From CANLBN01 sp034111645 (GTDB taxonomy: Bacteria; Pseudomonadota; Gammaproteobacteria; Pseudomonadales; Cellvibrionaceae), in contig JAWUWW010000003.1 of assembly GCA_034111645.1 (NCBI GenBank), positions 32,788-96,787 of the forward strand: DNA of 64,000 bases, read 5' to 3'. A model generated the notes under the pieces. It searched no databases. It had not been told where the DNA came from and saw only the letters and a program-made list of their open reading frames with translations. The position numbers were made by a program, and so were the translations under genes. Of this stretch, positions 34,970 through 44,800 are shown piece by piece; positions within the stretch are counted from its first letter, which is position 1, and the number at the start of each line of letters is the position of its first letter.

Positions 34970-36373
34970 TTAATGATTAACTAGCGATTGAATCGCAGCA
35001 ACCGTATAAAAAGACCCGAAGACGACTATTCTATCATGCTCACAGGCATCAGTGGTCGCTTTATGAAAAGCATTTTGTATGGTTGATTCAATATCATACG
35101 AACTTTCATTGCGCTTCAAAATTATCGAGAGATCATGTGCTCTAGCAGCTCTAGGGATATCGGGTAAATCGCCAAGATACCAGTGATCAATCACACTCAA
35201 CAGTGGTTTAAATATCGCATCGTGGTCCTTATCAGACATCACCGCTATTACTGCTAAGGTTTTGCCATTATTACTAGTAGGCTCCTGTAGCAAGCGCTTT
35301 GATAATTGTATTGCTGCCGCAGGATTATGGGCCACGTCATAGATTACGCAAGTCCTATTAACTAGTGTCTTTTGAAACCGCCCCTGCAAGCTGAGGGTTT
35401 TCATTAACTCGTCTAAATTCTCTTTATTAGGCAACATTTTAAGCAAATCAAGAACAATCAATGCGCTGGCAACGCTTGTTAAAGGCAATGATGGCAGCGG
35501 TAATTCTTGCGCGGCACCTTTAAATTGAAATTGCCAATGATCTTTTTGCTCTAAGCTATTTTCTGCGCCGATGTTGTTGGCATTTTCTTTAAAGGCTGGT
35601 CTTATAGCCGAAATGCGATTAATAAAAAAATCTCTGTCGATTAACAAACAATTGTCACTTTTAGCGGCTAATTTTAAAGCAGGCGTTAACTTTGTCTCTG
35701 CAATAATGAGTGGTCGTCCATTGCGAGCAACACCTAATTTTTCTTGGCTGATGATATTTCTATCACTGCCCAGCCATTCTTCATGGTCGATATCAATTGA
35801 AGTCACTACTGCGATATCGGCATCAACGATATTTACAGCATCTAATCGCCCACCTAAGCCAACCTCTAAAACGATGATTGAAATATTTTTTTGAGCAAAA
35901 ATCCACAAAGCTGCAAGCGTACCAAATTCAAAATATGTCAGAGAAATATCTTTTCGAGCTGCATCAATCGCTGCAAAGGCTTCACAGACTAAAGCTTCGT
36001 CCACCGGGTTATTATCTATACGTATGCGTTCGCAAAAGTGATGAAGATGAGGCGAGGTATAACTACCAACTAAGCTATTGACAGCGCCGTGCGCAATGGA
36101 TCCCTTAGCAGACATTTGAGTTAAGCTTTGCTCAAGGGTAGACACACAAGAACCCTTCCCATTAGTACCGGCAACAGTAACTATGGTGGGGTTAAAGGTT
36201 TTATTTTTAGCGTTAAAGGCACCAGAATATTCATGACTAATGAGAGACGCGGGCTTCAGTAAGTTAAGATGACAGGCAACAATATATACCCGCTGCAAAC
36301 CCAAATCGATGGCTTTAGGATGTAGTTTTTCTAACCAAGATAACCAGTCATTTAAGGTCGTGAAGCGTGCCAT
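34970..36373 (-). CDS. folC: Bifunctional dihydrofolate / folylpolyglutamate synthase
   Basis: Adds glutamate to dihydropteroate and to folates, cytosolic. The 467 residues have the Mur-ligase-like layout: ATP loop VAGTNGKGSCVSTLEQ near 66, SPHLHHFCERIRI near 108, VLEVGLGGRLDAVNI, and C-terminal YDVAHNPAAAIQLSKRL near 345. It is longer than E. coli FolC (422 aa); the extra length is in the middle, around the stretch IRPAFKENANNIGAENS. Lies between accD and dedD; accD ends one base before the folC ATG codon region (36373/36374). Confidence 0.94.
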   Translation of the reverse strand: MARFTTLNDWLSWLEKLHPKAIDLGLQRVYIVACHLNLLKPASLISHEYSGAFNAKNKTFNPTIVTVAGTNGKGSCVSTLEQSLTQMSAKGSIAHGAVNSLVGSYTSPHLHHFCERIRIDNNPVDEALVCEAFAAIDAARKDISLTYFEFGTLAALWIFAQKNISIIVLEVGLGGRLDAVNIVDADIAVVTSIDIDHEEWLGSDRNIISQEKLGVARNGRPLIIAETKLTPALKLAAKSDNCLLIDRDFFINRISAIRPAFKENANNIGAENSLEQKDHWQFQFKGAAQELPLPSLPLTSVASALIVLDLLKMLPNKENLDELMKTLSLQGRFQKTLVNRTCVIYDVAHNPAAAIQLSKRLLQEPTSNNGKTLAVIAVMSDKDHDAIFKPLLSVIDHWYLGDLPDIPRAARAHDLSIILKRNESSYDIESTIQNAFHKATTDACEHDRIVVFGSFYTVAAIQSLVNH

Positions 36374-37306
36374 TTATTCGGTGGAATCATCCGGATCATT
36401 AACTTCTTCAGCAAGAATAATCTCGTCGGGTTCAGCAACAATTTGAGGATTAGAATAATAGGTCAACTTATTTAGCAATGAGCTTAACTTATCACGCAGT
36501 TCTTTTCGGTGAATAATCAGATCAATAGCGCCGTGCTCTAATAAGTATTCACTTAATTGAAAGCCTTTAGGCAGTTTTTGGCGAATAGTTTGTTCGATAA
36601 TAGCCGGGCCTGCAAAGCCTGCACGTACACCGGGCTCTGCAGTATTAATATCACCTAGTAACGCTAAACTAGCCGACACGCCACCATATACAGGATCAGT
36701 CATAAACGATATATAAGGTGTTCCCTGCTGTTTTAAGCGCTCTATCACCGCGCTTGTTTTTGCCATTTGCATTAATGAGATCAGCGCCTCTTGCATGCGC
36801 GCTCCACCCGTTGCCGAAAAACAAATTAAGGGTATGTTTTCTTTCAAAGAAACTTGTGCAGCACGCGTAAATTTCTCGCCGACCACATATCCCATTGAGC
36901 CACCATGAAAAGAAAACTCAAAGGCAACGGCCACAACAGTCAAACCTTTTAGCTCGCCTCTCATCGCCACAAGTGCGTCTTTTTCGCCAGTTTGTTTTTG
37001 AGCTTCACTTAAGCGATCTTTATACTTTTTAATGTCTTTAAAGTTAAGACGGTCGATGGGCACAACATCGGTTGCCAGTTCTTCACGATTTTCTTCATCT
37101 AAAAAGATATCTAGGCGGCGACGTGCACCAATACGAAAATGATAATCACATTTAGGGCACACATCTAAGTTCTTTTCTAACTCTGGACGATAAAGCACTG
37201 AGCTGCATTTGATGCATTTTTTCCAAAGTCCCTCGGGTACTTTGCTAGCGTTACTCGACAACTGAGACTTTGCTTTGCTTGGAACAATCTTATCTAACCA
37301 ACTCAT
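36374..37306 (-). CDS. accD: Acetyl-CoA carboxylase carboxyltransferase beta subunit
   Basis: With AccA it moves the carboxyl from biotin to acetyl-CoA, the first step of fatty-acid synthesis. In 310 residues the N-terminal zinc ribbon is intact (CIKCSSVLYRPELEKNLDVC and a following CDYHF, four Cys), then the crotonase-like core with FHGGSMGYVVGEKF and SATGGARMQEALISLMQMAK. The C-terminus is acidic (AEEVNDPDDSTE). Directly adjacent to folC as in E. coli and Pseudomonas; trpA lies 90 bases upstream. Confidence 0.97.
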   Translation of the reverse strand: MSWLDKIVPSKAKSQLSSNASKVPEGLWKKCIKCSSVLYRPELEKNLDVCPKCDYHFRIGARRRLDIFLDEENREELATDVVPIDRLNFKDIKKYKDRLSEAQKQTGEKDALVAMRGELKGLTVVAVAFEFSFHGGSMGYVVGEKFTRAAQVSLKENIPLICFSATGGARMQEALISLMQMAKTSAVIERLKQQGTPYISFMTDPVYGGVSASLALLGDINTAEPGVRAGFAGPAIIEQTIRQKLPKGFQLSEYLLEHGAIDLIIHRKELRDKLSSLLNKLTYYSNPQIVAEPDEIILAEEVNDPDDSTE

Positions 37307-37396
37307 ACTGTTCTCTTTTAGATTTTTATAAATTTATTTTTTTGAGCGCGTTGTTGATTAATTTAAATTAATAATGTCATCCAGCGCACATATATT

Positions 37397-38206
37397 TTAT
37401 CTATTATCTAGCCCAGAGCGAATTTCAGCCGCAATTTCACCCACAGCTTTGACAATTTCATCATCTGTAGTGTCTTTAAGAGCACCCATTCTATCAACAA
37501 ATACACTTCCTACAACAGCTCCATCACCATGTTCTGAAACCGCTTTAGCAGATGCACCATCTTTTATGCCAAATCCTACACATAATGGCAAGTCGGTCAT
37601 CTTACGTATTTCCATTAATTTCTTTTTGACCGAATCTAAATCTAAATTTCCTGCACCAGTAACGCCTTTAAGAGACACATAGTAGACGAAACCACTTGCC
37701 ATAGAGACAATCTCTTGGATACGAGCACTAGTGGTGGTAGGCGCTAAAAGGAATATACTATGCAGGCCTACTTTTTTTAATTGTGTATTTAATGCAGATG
37801 CTTCCTCGGGAGGCAAATCAACGGTTAATACACCATCGACACCTGCTGCCACCGCTGCATTAGCAAAAATCTCATAACCTTTGCGCTCAATGGGGTTTGC
37901 ATAGCCCATCAAAATAACTGGCGTTTGCGTATCTTGCTGACGAAATTGCTCAACTAAGGCCATAGAGCTCGTTAAACTTACATTATGCTTTAGTGCGCGC
38001 TCGTGGCCTTTCTGAATAACGGGCCCTTCAGCCATAGGGTCAGAAAATGGAATGCCTAATTCAATTATATCAACACCCTGTCGAACCAGTTCATGCATTG
38101 CTGCAAGCGTAACTGATGGCCTAGGATCGCCACTAACAATGTAGGCTACAAAAGCTTTTCGAGAGGCGGCTTTTAGCGCAGTCATGCGCGTAGTAATTCG
38201 ATTCAT
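37397..38206 (-). CDS. trpA: Tryptophan synthase alpha subunit
   Basis: Cleaves indole-3-glycerol phosphate to indole, which is channelled to TrpB. The 269-residue TIM barrel has the catalytic Glu in DIIELGIPFSDPMAEGP. At the place of E. coli Asp60 (SDPLADGP, by recalled alignment) this protein has Glu; I believe this form occurs in related gammaproteobacteria, so it may be lineage-specific rather than a defect. FVYYVSLKGVTGAG and LCVGFGIKDGASAKAV follow. Unlike most trp operons, trpA is cut off from trpB by a strong intrinsic terminator, so it may need read-through or its own promoter. Confidence 0.95.
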   Translation of the reverse strand: MNRITTRMTALKAASRKAFVAYIVSGDPRPSVTLAAMHELVRQGVDIIELGIPFSDPMAEGPVIQKGHERALKHNVSLTSSMALVEQFRQQDTQTPVILMGYANPIERKGYEIFANAAVAAGVDGVLTVDLPPEEASALNTQLKKVGLHSIFLLAPTTTSARIQEIVSMASGFVYYVSLKGVTGAGNLDLDSVKKKLMEIRKMTDLPLCVGFGIKDGASAKAVSEHGDGAVVGSVFVDRMGALKDTTDDEIVKAVGEIAAEIRSGLDNR

Positions 38207-38239
38207 GTTGGTAAATAAAACCTTTCAATTGTTTCAATA

Positions 38240-38279
38240 TAAACAAAAAGGCTGTTGCAAACAATTTGCAACAGCCTTT
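38240..38279 (-). terminator. Strong intrinsic terminator between trpB and trpA
   Basis: A perfect 15-bp stem (38247-38261 with 38265-38279, core AAAGGCTGTTGCAAA) and a three-base loop, followed on the minus strand by TTTTTGTTT. It starts about 20 bases after the trpB stop and ends about 35 bases before the trpA ATG, so it should lower or regulate trpA transcription from the trpB side. Confidence 0.88.
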
Positions 38280-38300
38280 AGATGTCGGCATCTACTTATT

Positions 38301-39527
38301 TTACAGTGTAATGTTATCTAAGTCTGCCATTGTTAGTATGTCTTTATCCCCACGACCTGACAAATTGACTATAATTGTCTGATTTTTATTCATTCCTGCT
38401 GCTAATTTTTTAGCGTATGCAAGTGCATGAGCAGTTTCGAGTGCTGGCATAATGCCCTCAACCAGGGTTACTTCACGAAAAGCAGCTAGAGCTTCTTGAT
38501 CAGTAACAGCAACATAATCGACACGCCCTAGATCTTTTAACCAAGAATGTTCTGGTCCTACACCCGGGTAATCAAGCCCAGCCGAGATAGAATGCGTGTC
38601 GATGATTTGACCATTTTCATCTTCCATTAAATAAGTTCTACTGCCGTGAAGCACACCGGGAATACCATCGTTTAAGGGCGCTGCATGGCGACCCGTCTCA
38701 ACCCCATCACCACCGGCTTCAACACCCACCATACGCACGCTTTCGTCGTTCAAAAATGGATGAAATAAACCGATAGCGTTAGAGCCTCCACCAACACAAG
38801 CGACGAGAACATCAGGTAATTTACCCGTTTGATTCAAGCTTTGTTGACGAGCTTCACGACCTATTATTGATTGGAAATCGCGAACTAACTCGGGATATGG
38901 ATGTGGGCCTGCTACTGTACCAATAATATAAAAAGTATCGTCTACATTAGTCACCCAATCACGCATTGCCTCGTTCATAGCATCTTTAAGTGTGCGAGTA
39001 CCCGAGGTAACCGCCGTCACTTTTGCACCCAAAAGCTTCATTCTATAGACATTAAGAGACTGACGACGCACGTCTTCCTCGCCCATAAACACTTCGCATT
39101 CGAGACCTAAGCGCGTGGCGACGGTGGCAGTAGCCACGCCGTGCTGACCGGCACCGGTCTCTGCGATAACACGCTTTTTACCCGAGTATTTTGCCAACAA
39201 AGCTTGACCAATGGTGTTGTTAATTTTGTGTGCACCCGTGTGATTTAAGTCTTCACGCTTAAAATATATTTGCGCTCCACCAGTTTCGAGGCTCCAGCGT
39301 TCAGCATGATATAGAGGCGATGGACGACCTACATAATGTGCCATATCCTTGTCAAATTCTGCTTGAAAACTTGGATCATCTTTCAGTTTTTTATAGATAC
39401 TCGCAAGCTCATCTAACGCTGAAATCAAGGTTTCAGAGACGAAACGTCCACCATAAATACCAAAATGCCCGTTTTTGTCTGGAAAGCAGGAGTAATCTAT
39501 ATTTTCTGCTGACGTTAAATCATTCAC
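38301..39527 (-). CDS. trpB: Tryptophan synthase beta subunit
   Basis: PLP enzyme that joins indole with serine to make tryptophan. The 408 residues show the PLP lysine in NHTGAHKINNTIGQALLAK, the GAGQHGVATATVA loop, the phosphate-binding CVGGGSNAIG and the C-terminal VNLSGRGDKDI. It is the normal TrpB1 type that works with TrpA. trpF lies 124 bases upstream and trpA follows after the terminator described at 38240-38279. The trpF-trpB-trpA split from the other trp genes is the Pseudomonas pattern. Confidence 0.97.
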   Translation of the reverse strand: MNDLTSAENIDYSCFPDKNGHFGIYGGRFVSETLISALDELASIYKKLKDDPSFQAEFDKDMAHYVGRPSPLYHAERWSLETGGAQIYFKREDLNHTGAHKINNTIGQALLAKYSGKKRVIAETGAGQHGVATATVATRLGLECEVFMGEEDVRRQSLNVYRMKLLGAKVTAVTSGTRTLKDAMNEAMRDWVTNVDDTFYIIGTVAGPHPYPELVRDFQSIIGREARQQSLNQTGKLPDVLVACVGGGSNAIGLFHPFLNDESVRMVGVEAGGDGVETGRHAAPLNDGIPGVLHGSRTYLMEDENGQIIDTHSISAGLDYPGVGPEHSWLKDLGRVDYVAVTDQEALAAFREVTLVEGIMPALETAHALAYAKKLAAGMNKNQTIIVNLSGRGDKDILTMADLDNITL

Positions 39528-39651
39528 AAATTTGCTCCATTACTGTATGAGTTTAAAATAATATATTGGCTATAAATTGCTTATTCTATTTGTTGTCGAT
39601 AGTGAATAAAAATCCGCTCAAAAGTCTAGGCCTTTAATTGCAAGGCATTTA

Positions 39652-40263
39652 TTAAAAGTCATTGGCTGCACGAATAAAAGTCTTTATTTTTGTCGCATCT
39701 TTAATACCGGGTGCACGCTCAACACCACCACTGACATCAACACCATAAATATTTGTCTCGACCACTGCGCGGCCAACATTCTCCGGCGTTAGGCCACCCG
39801 CAAGAATAATTGGCTTACTCGAATCTTTAGGAACTCGCTGCCAATCAAATGTTTCTCCGGTACCCCCTGGAACACCCGGCGAATACGCATCTAATAAAAT
39901 ACCTGATGCGCTCGAAAAACTTGAAATCACCTTACCTACTTCAATATCTTTATGCATTCTTAATGCCTTAAGATAAGGCCTAGAAAACTGTTCGCAGAAT
40001 TCCGCAGATTCATCACCGTGAAACTGAATAACATGAATAGGAACTCTCTTTAAGATATTCTCGATTACGTCTTTAGTTTCGTTAACAAATAAAGCCACTA
40101 CTGTTACAAACGGCCCAACAGCCTTAGCAATAGCGGAGGCTTGATCAATACTAACAAAACGCGAGCTGGGCTCGTAAAATACAAGACCTATAGCATCTGC
40201 CCCAGACTCTACTGCTATTAACGCATCATCAACAGAAGTGATACCACATATTTTAACACGCAT
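39652..40263 (-). CDS. trpF: Phosphoribosylanthranilate isomerase
   Basis: Amadori rearrangement in tryptophan synthesis. A 203-residue TIM barrel starting MRVKICGITSVDDALIAVESGADAIG-like, with catalytic Cys7 in KICGIT and the phosphate-binding LAGGLTPENVGRAV and GVDVSGGVERAPGIKD motifs; the catalytic Asp is in LLDAYSPG. Located between truA and trpB as in Pseudomonas. Confidence 0.96.
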   Translation of the reverse strand: MRVKICGITSVDDALIAVESGADAIGLVFYEPSSRFVSIDQASAIAKAVGPFVTVVALFVNETKDVIENILKRVPIHVIQFHGDESAEFCEQFSRPYLKALRMHKDIEVGKVISSFSSASGILLDAYSPGVPGGTGETFDWQRVPKDSSKPIILAGGLTPENVGRAVVETNIYGVDVSGGVERAPGIKDATKIKTFIRAANDF

Positions 40264-40820
40264 TTTTTTATCTTTGTTATCGAATTGTTTTATACGTCAG
40301 GGATATTTATTTTGGCTACAAAATTTTGGCTTAGATACTAATTTTGCTTGCCGCTACTGATATCTCTAAACAAAATACTAGAAGCATATATTAACAGGAA
40401 TTAGATTTATCAGCGACAGAATTAGACAGGGCCATTATTGTGAAATGAACAATTGAGTAAAAAAGCGGTGTTTAATAATGACTTCCTCAGGGAAGTTATT
40501 GATATGAGGGTCATCCACACGCCACCTAACCTTAATTTTTAGTCAATTCCTTGAGGCAATTATTTTGAAAAAGCCCTTTGAACATGCCCTTTAAACCATA
40601 ACTCTAAGTAAATCTAGCGCCTCTAAGCAAGTTTTAATAAGGTATCGGTTTATGATCTTATTGACGCGAGAAAAGTAGAGGAAAAATGTTTACATGATTT
40701 AATGAAATAAGCCATAAATATCTAAAGAGCATGGTCGTTAACGCCTACTAGCTAGGACATACACAGTCAGCTATAAAATTCATCTTCTGCAAGTGGACTT
40801 TGTTTATGCAACGACTAGCT
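40264..40820. other. 557-bp spacer between trpF and truA, no gene seen
   Basis: No credible coding frame on either strand and no terminator or repeat that stands out. It must include the trpF promoter. In other genomes truA and trpF are close together, so the length of this spacer is unusual and could mark a past insertion or loss. Confidence 0.4.
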
Positions 40821-41699
40821 TTAAGCTAATAAACCCTCAATAATATAAGGGCCTTTATGACAAATCGGTAAAGCAAAGCTCTTTTCATACTCTACTTCCA
40901 CTAAATACAGGCCAGCAGCAGGTGCTGTTACACCCCCAAATCGCCTATCTTCACTTGCCAATACAGCGCCTACCCAAGAGGGTGGTTTTTCTCCTGCCGC
41001 AACGGCAGTTAATACGCCAACGATGTTTCTAACCATATGATATAAAAATGCCGTTGCTTTCACTTCTATGATAATGAAATCGCCGACGCTATTTATAGTA
41101 ATGGCGTCTATACGTCTAAACGGGGTTTTAGCTTGACAGTCAGCACCTCTGAAAGCATTAAAATTATGCTCTCCAACCAAATATCGGCTGCCTTCAATCA
41201 TTTCATCAATATTAAACCGGCGACGATCCCAAGTGACTAAATTCTTCATGAGAGCCGAGGGTGTCCGAGTGTTGTAGAGGACATAGCGGTAGGTACGTGA
41301 GCGCGCGCTAAAACGTGCATGAAACAGTGGACTTACCGTTTTTGCCCAACGAATACTTACACCGTCTTCGAGCTTAGTATTTGCTCCTCGTAACCATGCC
41401 TTTTCTGGCCTCTGGGCAATTGTATCAAAATGCACAACCTGATTTGTGGCATGCACACCCGTATCTGTACGACCTGCACAAACCAGCGCAATGGGCTCGT
41501 CACAAATAGAACTCAGAGCCGATTCTAGTGTTTGCTGAACGGTAGATACCCCAGAAGACTGTGATTGGAAGCCACGAAATAAATTACCATTATATTCAAC
41601 ACCGAGTGCAATTCTATTCATGCCCTCAGGAAATAAGCTGACATCTAATATTTCACGATTGCGCTTATATGCTAATTTACGCTGAAAACTCTCTGTCAT
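40821..41699 (-). CDS. truA: tRNA pseudouridine(38-40) synthase
   Basis: Converts uridines 38-40 in the anticodon arm of tRNA to pseudouridine. The catalytic Asp is in CAGRTDTGVHATNQVVHFD; ARSRTYRYVLYN and FLYHMVRNIVGVLTAVAAG are further family motifs. The frame gives 292 residues, about 25 more than typical; the canonical start would be ATG 41621 (MNRIALGVEYNGNLFRGFQS, 266 aa). The upstream ATG has only a weak TAAG element, while 41621 has GAGGG very close, so the start is undecided. Follows fimV after a terminator. Confidence 0.93.
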   Translation of the reverse strand: MTESFQRKLAYKRNREILDVSLFPEGMNRIALGVEYNGNLFRGFQSQSSGVSTVQQTLESALSSICDEPIALVCAGRTDTGVHATNQVVHFDTIAQRPEKAWLRGANTKLEDGVSIRWAKTVSPLFHARFSARSRTYRYVLYNTRTPSALMKNLVTWDRRRFNIDEMIEGSRYLVGEHNFNAFRGADCQAKTPFRRIDAITINSVGDFIIIEVKATAFLYHMVRNIVGVLTAVAAGEKPPSWVGAVLASEDRRFGGVTAPAAGLYLVEVEYEKSFALPICHKGPYIIEGLLA

Positions 41700-41756
41700 T
41701 AACTTAGTTTAAACTCTTTTATTGTGGTCGGTCGATTATTTACTATCAAACAAATA

Positions 41757-41781
41757 AAAACGACCGCTAAGCGGTCGTTTT
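41757..41781 (-). terminator. Intrinsic terminator after fimV
   Basis: Eleven-base-pair stem AAAACGACCGC / GCGGTCGTTTT with a three-base loop and T run on the minus strand, about 30 bases after the fimV stop. It separates fimV from truA. Confidence 0.85.
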
Positions 41782-41809
41782 ATCAATCATATTGTTTGTT
41801 GATAATAAT

Positions 41810-44800
41810 TTAGAGGCTTTCCATTAGTAATTTCGCATCAGATTTTTGCTGCTCATTACCCTCTTCCATTACTTCGTTTAATATATCCTCAGCGCCTTCG
41901 CGATCACCCATATCCATGTATGCTTTTGCCAAGTCTAGCTTAGTTGAGACTTCGTCAGACTCTTCAAAAAAATCTAACTCATCGTCTGCGGAGATAACTT
42001 TATCTTCATTAGCATCATTAATATTTAATTTAGAAGGTTTTACTTCATCTTCTTGGTCGCCACTAAGCTCTAACTCTTCACCTGTATCAATATCTAGAGT
42101 CTCCGCAGATTCATCTTGTCCTGCTGAGGAATCATCCATACCAGATGTCATCGCATCAATCTCTTCATCTAAACTCGCCATATCAAAGTCTGTAGGCGGC
42201 GGGCTATCTAATTCTAAACTATCATCAGAGTCAATTTCAGACTTTGCTGACTCAATATCATCGGCATCTATGCTCAAGGAGCTTGAAGCTTTTTTATTGT
42301 CGCCAGCATTGTCGTCTTCTTCCAAATCAAGGAAGTCGCCATCAAGCTCCACACTAAAGTCATTATTTAAGCCGTCACCTGATTCTTCTTCACTTAATTT
42401 AGACGAGGTCTTCACGTTGTCGTCTAGGTCATCAAGCTCTAAATCAAAGTCATCTAAATCATCAGTTTCGGTTAATTGTGACGAAGTCTTTACATTATCG
42501 TCTAAGTCGTCAAGCTCTAAATCAAAGTCATCATCTAAGCCATCAGTTTCAGTTGATTCTGATGAAGTCTTTACATTATCGTCTAAATCATCAAGCTCTA
42601 AACTAAAGTCATCATCTAAGTCTTCAAGCTCCAAATCAAAATCATTATCTAGCTCATCGTCTAAGTCTTTTTCGGAAGCTTTATCTTTTGATTCCAATGA
42701 AGTCTCTAAATTGTCGTCTAGGTCGTCTAGCTCTATACTAAAATCATCATCTTCATCGAGCTCACCAAAGCTGTGCTTATTCTCTTTTACTGAAACATTA
42801 GACTTTTCATTTGCTGTCAGGCTAGCGTCCAAATCATCATTAAGATCTAGGTCTAAATCAAATTCCATGTCATCTAAAGAGTCATCCTCTAGCTCGCTGT
42901 CAAGATCAAGTGATATATCTTCAGATTCGATTTCATCGCCGTCATCTAAATCAAGAGAGAATTCAATATCTTCTACATCATCTAGATCAGATGAAGCCGC
43001 TAACTTTTCATTATTGTCTTTAGATAAATCATCATCCAGCTCATCAAGATCATCGAAATCGAGAGAAAAATCAGTATTCGATGGATCAGTTTTTGACTTA
43101 TTCTTATTATCCTTAGCACTGTTAGAGACATCATCTAAATCAAGTGATAATTCATCACTATCAAAATCTGAATCTGTTTCAGAAAGTGCGATGCTGCCAT
43201 CATCTAACGATTTGGCTGCACTATCTAAATCGATATCAAGATCTAAATCATCGCTCTCTATCTCGTCTAAAAAATCTAGCCCATCATCTTTGAGAGAATA
43301 CTGATCGGTATCAAATGGTTCAGCATTTTCTATTTCTTTACGTAAAGCCATTGCCTGATCATTGGCATATACATTACCCAATGGCAGTAATTGAGCGTAC
43401 TGCTCGTCGAAACCCGTTGAGTTTTGAGATTTAGCAAATATTTTTAACAAACCGAGGCGAGCGTCTGCATTATCTGGGTTTTGTTGTATTTCTTTTTGCA
43501 GTAACTCTATCGCTTTATCTTCTTGCCCAAAGCTAACGTAAATATCGGCCTCAGCAACAACATCTTCAGTTTGTGCCTGAACAGATTCATCAAGATCTTC
43601 ATCCATAGAAAAGGCATTATCTTCTTCGTAAGATGCATCATCTAGGTCGTTATCATCACCGAGAATATTGTCATCCAAATCAAATAAATCTTCGTTTTCT
43701 TCATCTAATTCAAAATCATTTAAATCATCTTCCGGCTTCTTTTTCAACCGCATAAGTACTAGCAACGCCACTAGAAGTCCTAGCAAAGCGCCGCCTACAA
43801 TCAACATATTTGTTTTCAAAAACTCAATAATAGTTTGCACAAGCGAAGGTTCAGCGGCAGGCGCAAAGTTATTTGGTGTTGCAGGCTCTGGCACTACAAA
43901 TGGCGCTGGTTCTTGAACGGCTGCGGGAACGGCTTCAGTTGAGCTAACTGGGCTCTCTTGAGAATCGGTTGATTCTTGACTAGTTGCGACATTTTGATCA
44001 GCGATCGTATCGGCGGAGGTACTGTCATTTTCATCTGCAATCTTAGATGTAACCTCAAGCGCTTTTAGTTGATCGCTAGTAACAGATACCAGACTTTCCA
44101 TTGTCTCTATCTGACTTTCTAATTCGGAGATTCTCGAACTTAACTCTTGATTTTGTCGTGTAGAGCGCGCTAGTTCATCGCTAGCAATTGCCAATTCATT
44201 CTGTAACGATTCACCGGAGCCACTAGCTCCTGTCCCTTTTACACTTGATTGTCCCGAACCGGCAGAACCTAAAGTTAAGCGGCCTTCAACTTTCGCAGCA
44301 TCTTGAGAAGCCGATACAGAAGGTACTGCAGAAGTTAATACTGCTTTTTGTGCTGACTTATTCTCAGCAGACCACGCTTGATTTTGTTCTCGAACCGTAT
44401 CTATCGCTTGTTGATAGCTAACATTAGCGACTTCTTCGTTGGTTGGAATTCGTAATACGCGACCATTTTTAAGACGATTAATATTACCTTTGATAAACGC
44501 ATTAGGATTAGCTTGTAAAATAGCAATCATCTTCTGATTCATTGAGGCTTGAGAATCTGCAAGTGTTGCCTCGGTAATATCCCACAGTGTATCACCGGAT
44601 TTAACCTTATAATCCTCAACACTTGATTGAACATTAAAGGTAGGCTCTGGTGCAGTCTCTTTAGGAGCAGGTATAGGAGCAACTGGCTTAGGTGCACTTG
44701 CACTATTAGCTGAGCTGTTAGCTGAACTAGGCGCGGAAACAACAGGTCTTGACGCGCTAGCTTGTGGAGCGGGAGTCACCTGAATGGGAGATGCAATAGC

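Noticed and set aside
41916..43304. A 462-codon Ser-rich plus-strand frame inside fimV
   Set aside because: It is the antisense of the Asp/Leu-rich repeats (GAT/GAC read backwards gives Ser-type codons). Low complexity with no start context; fimV on the other strand has clear domains.
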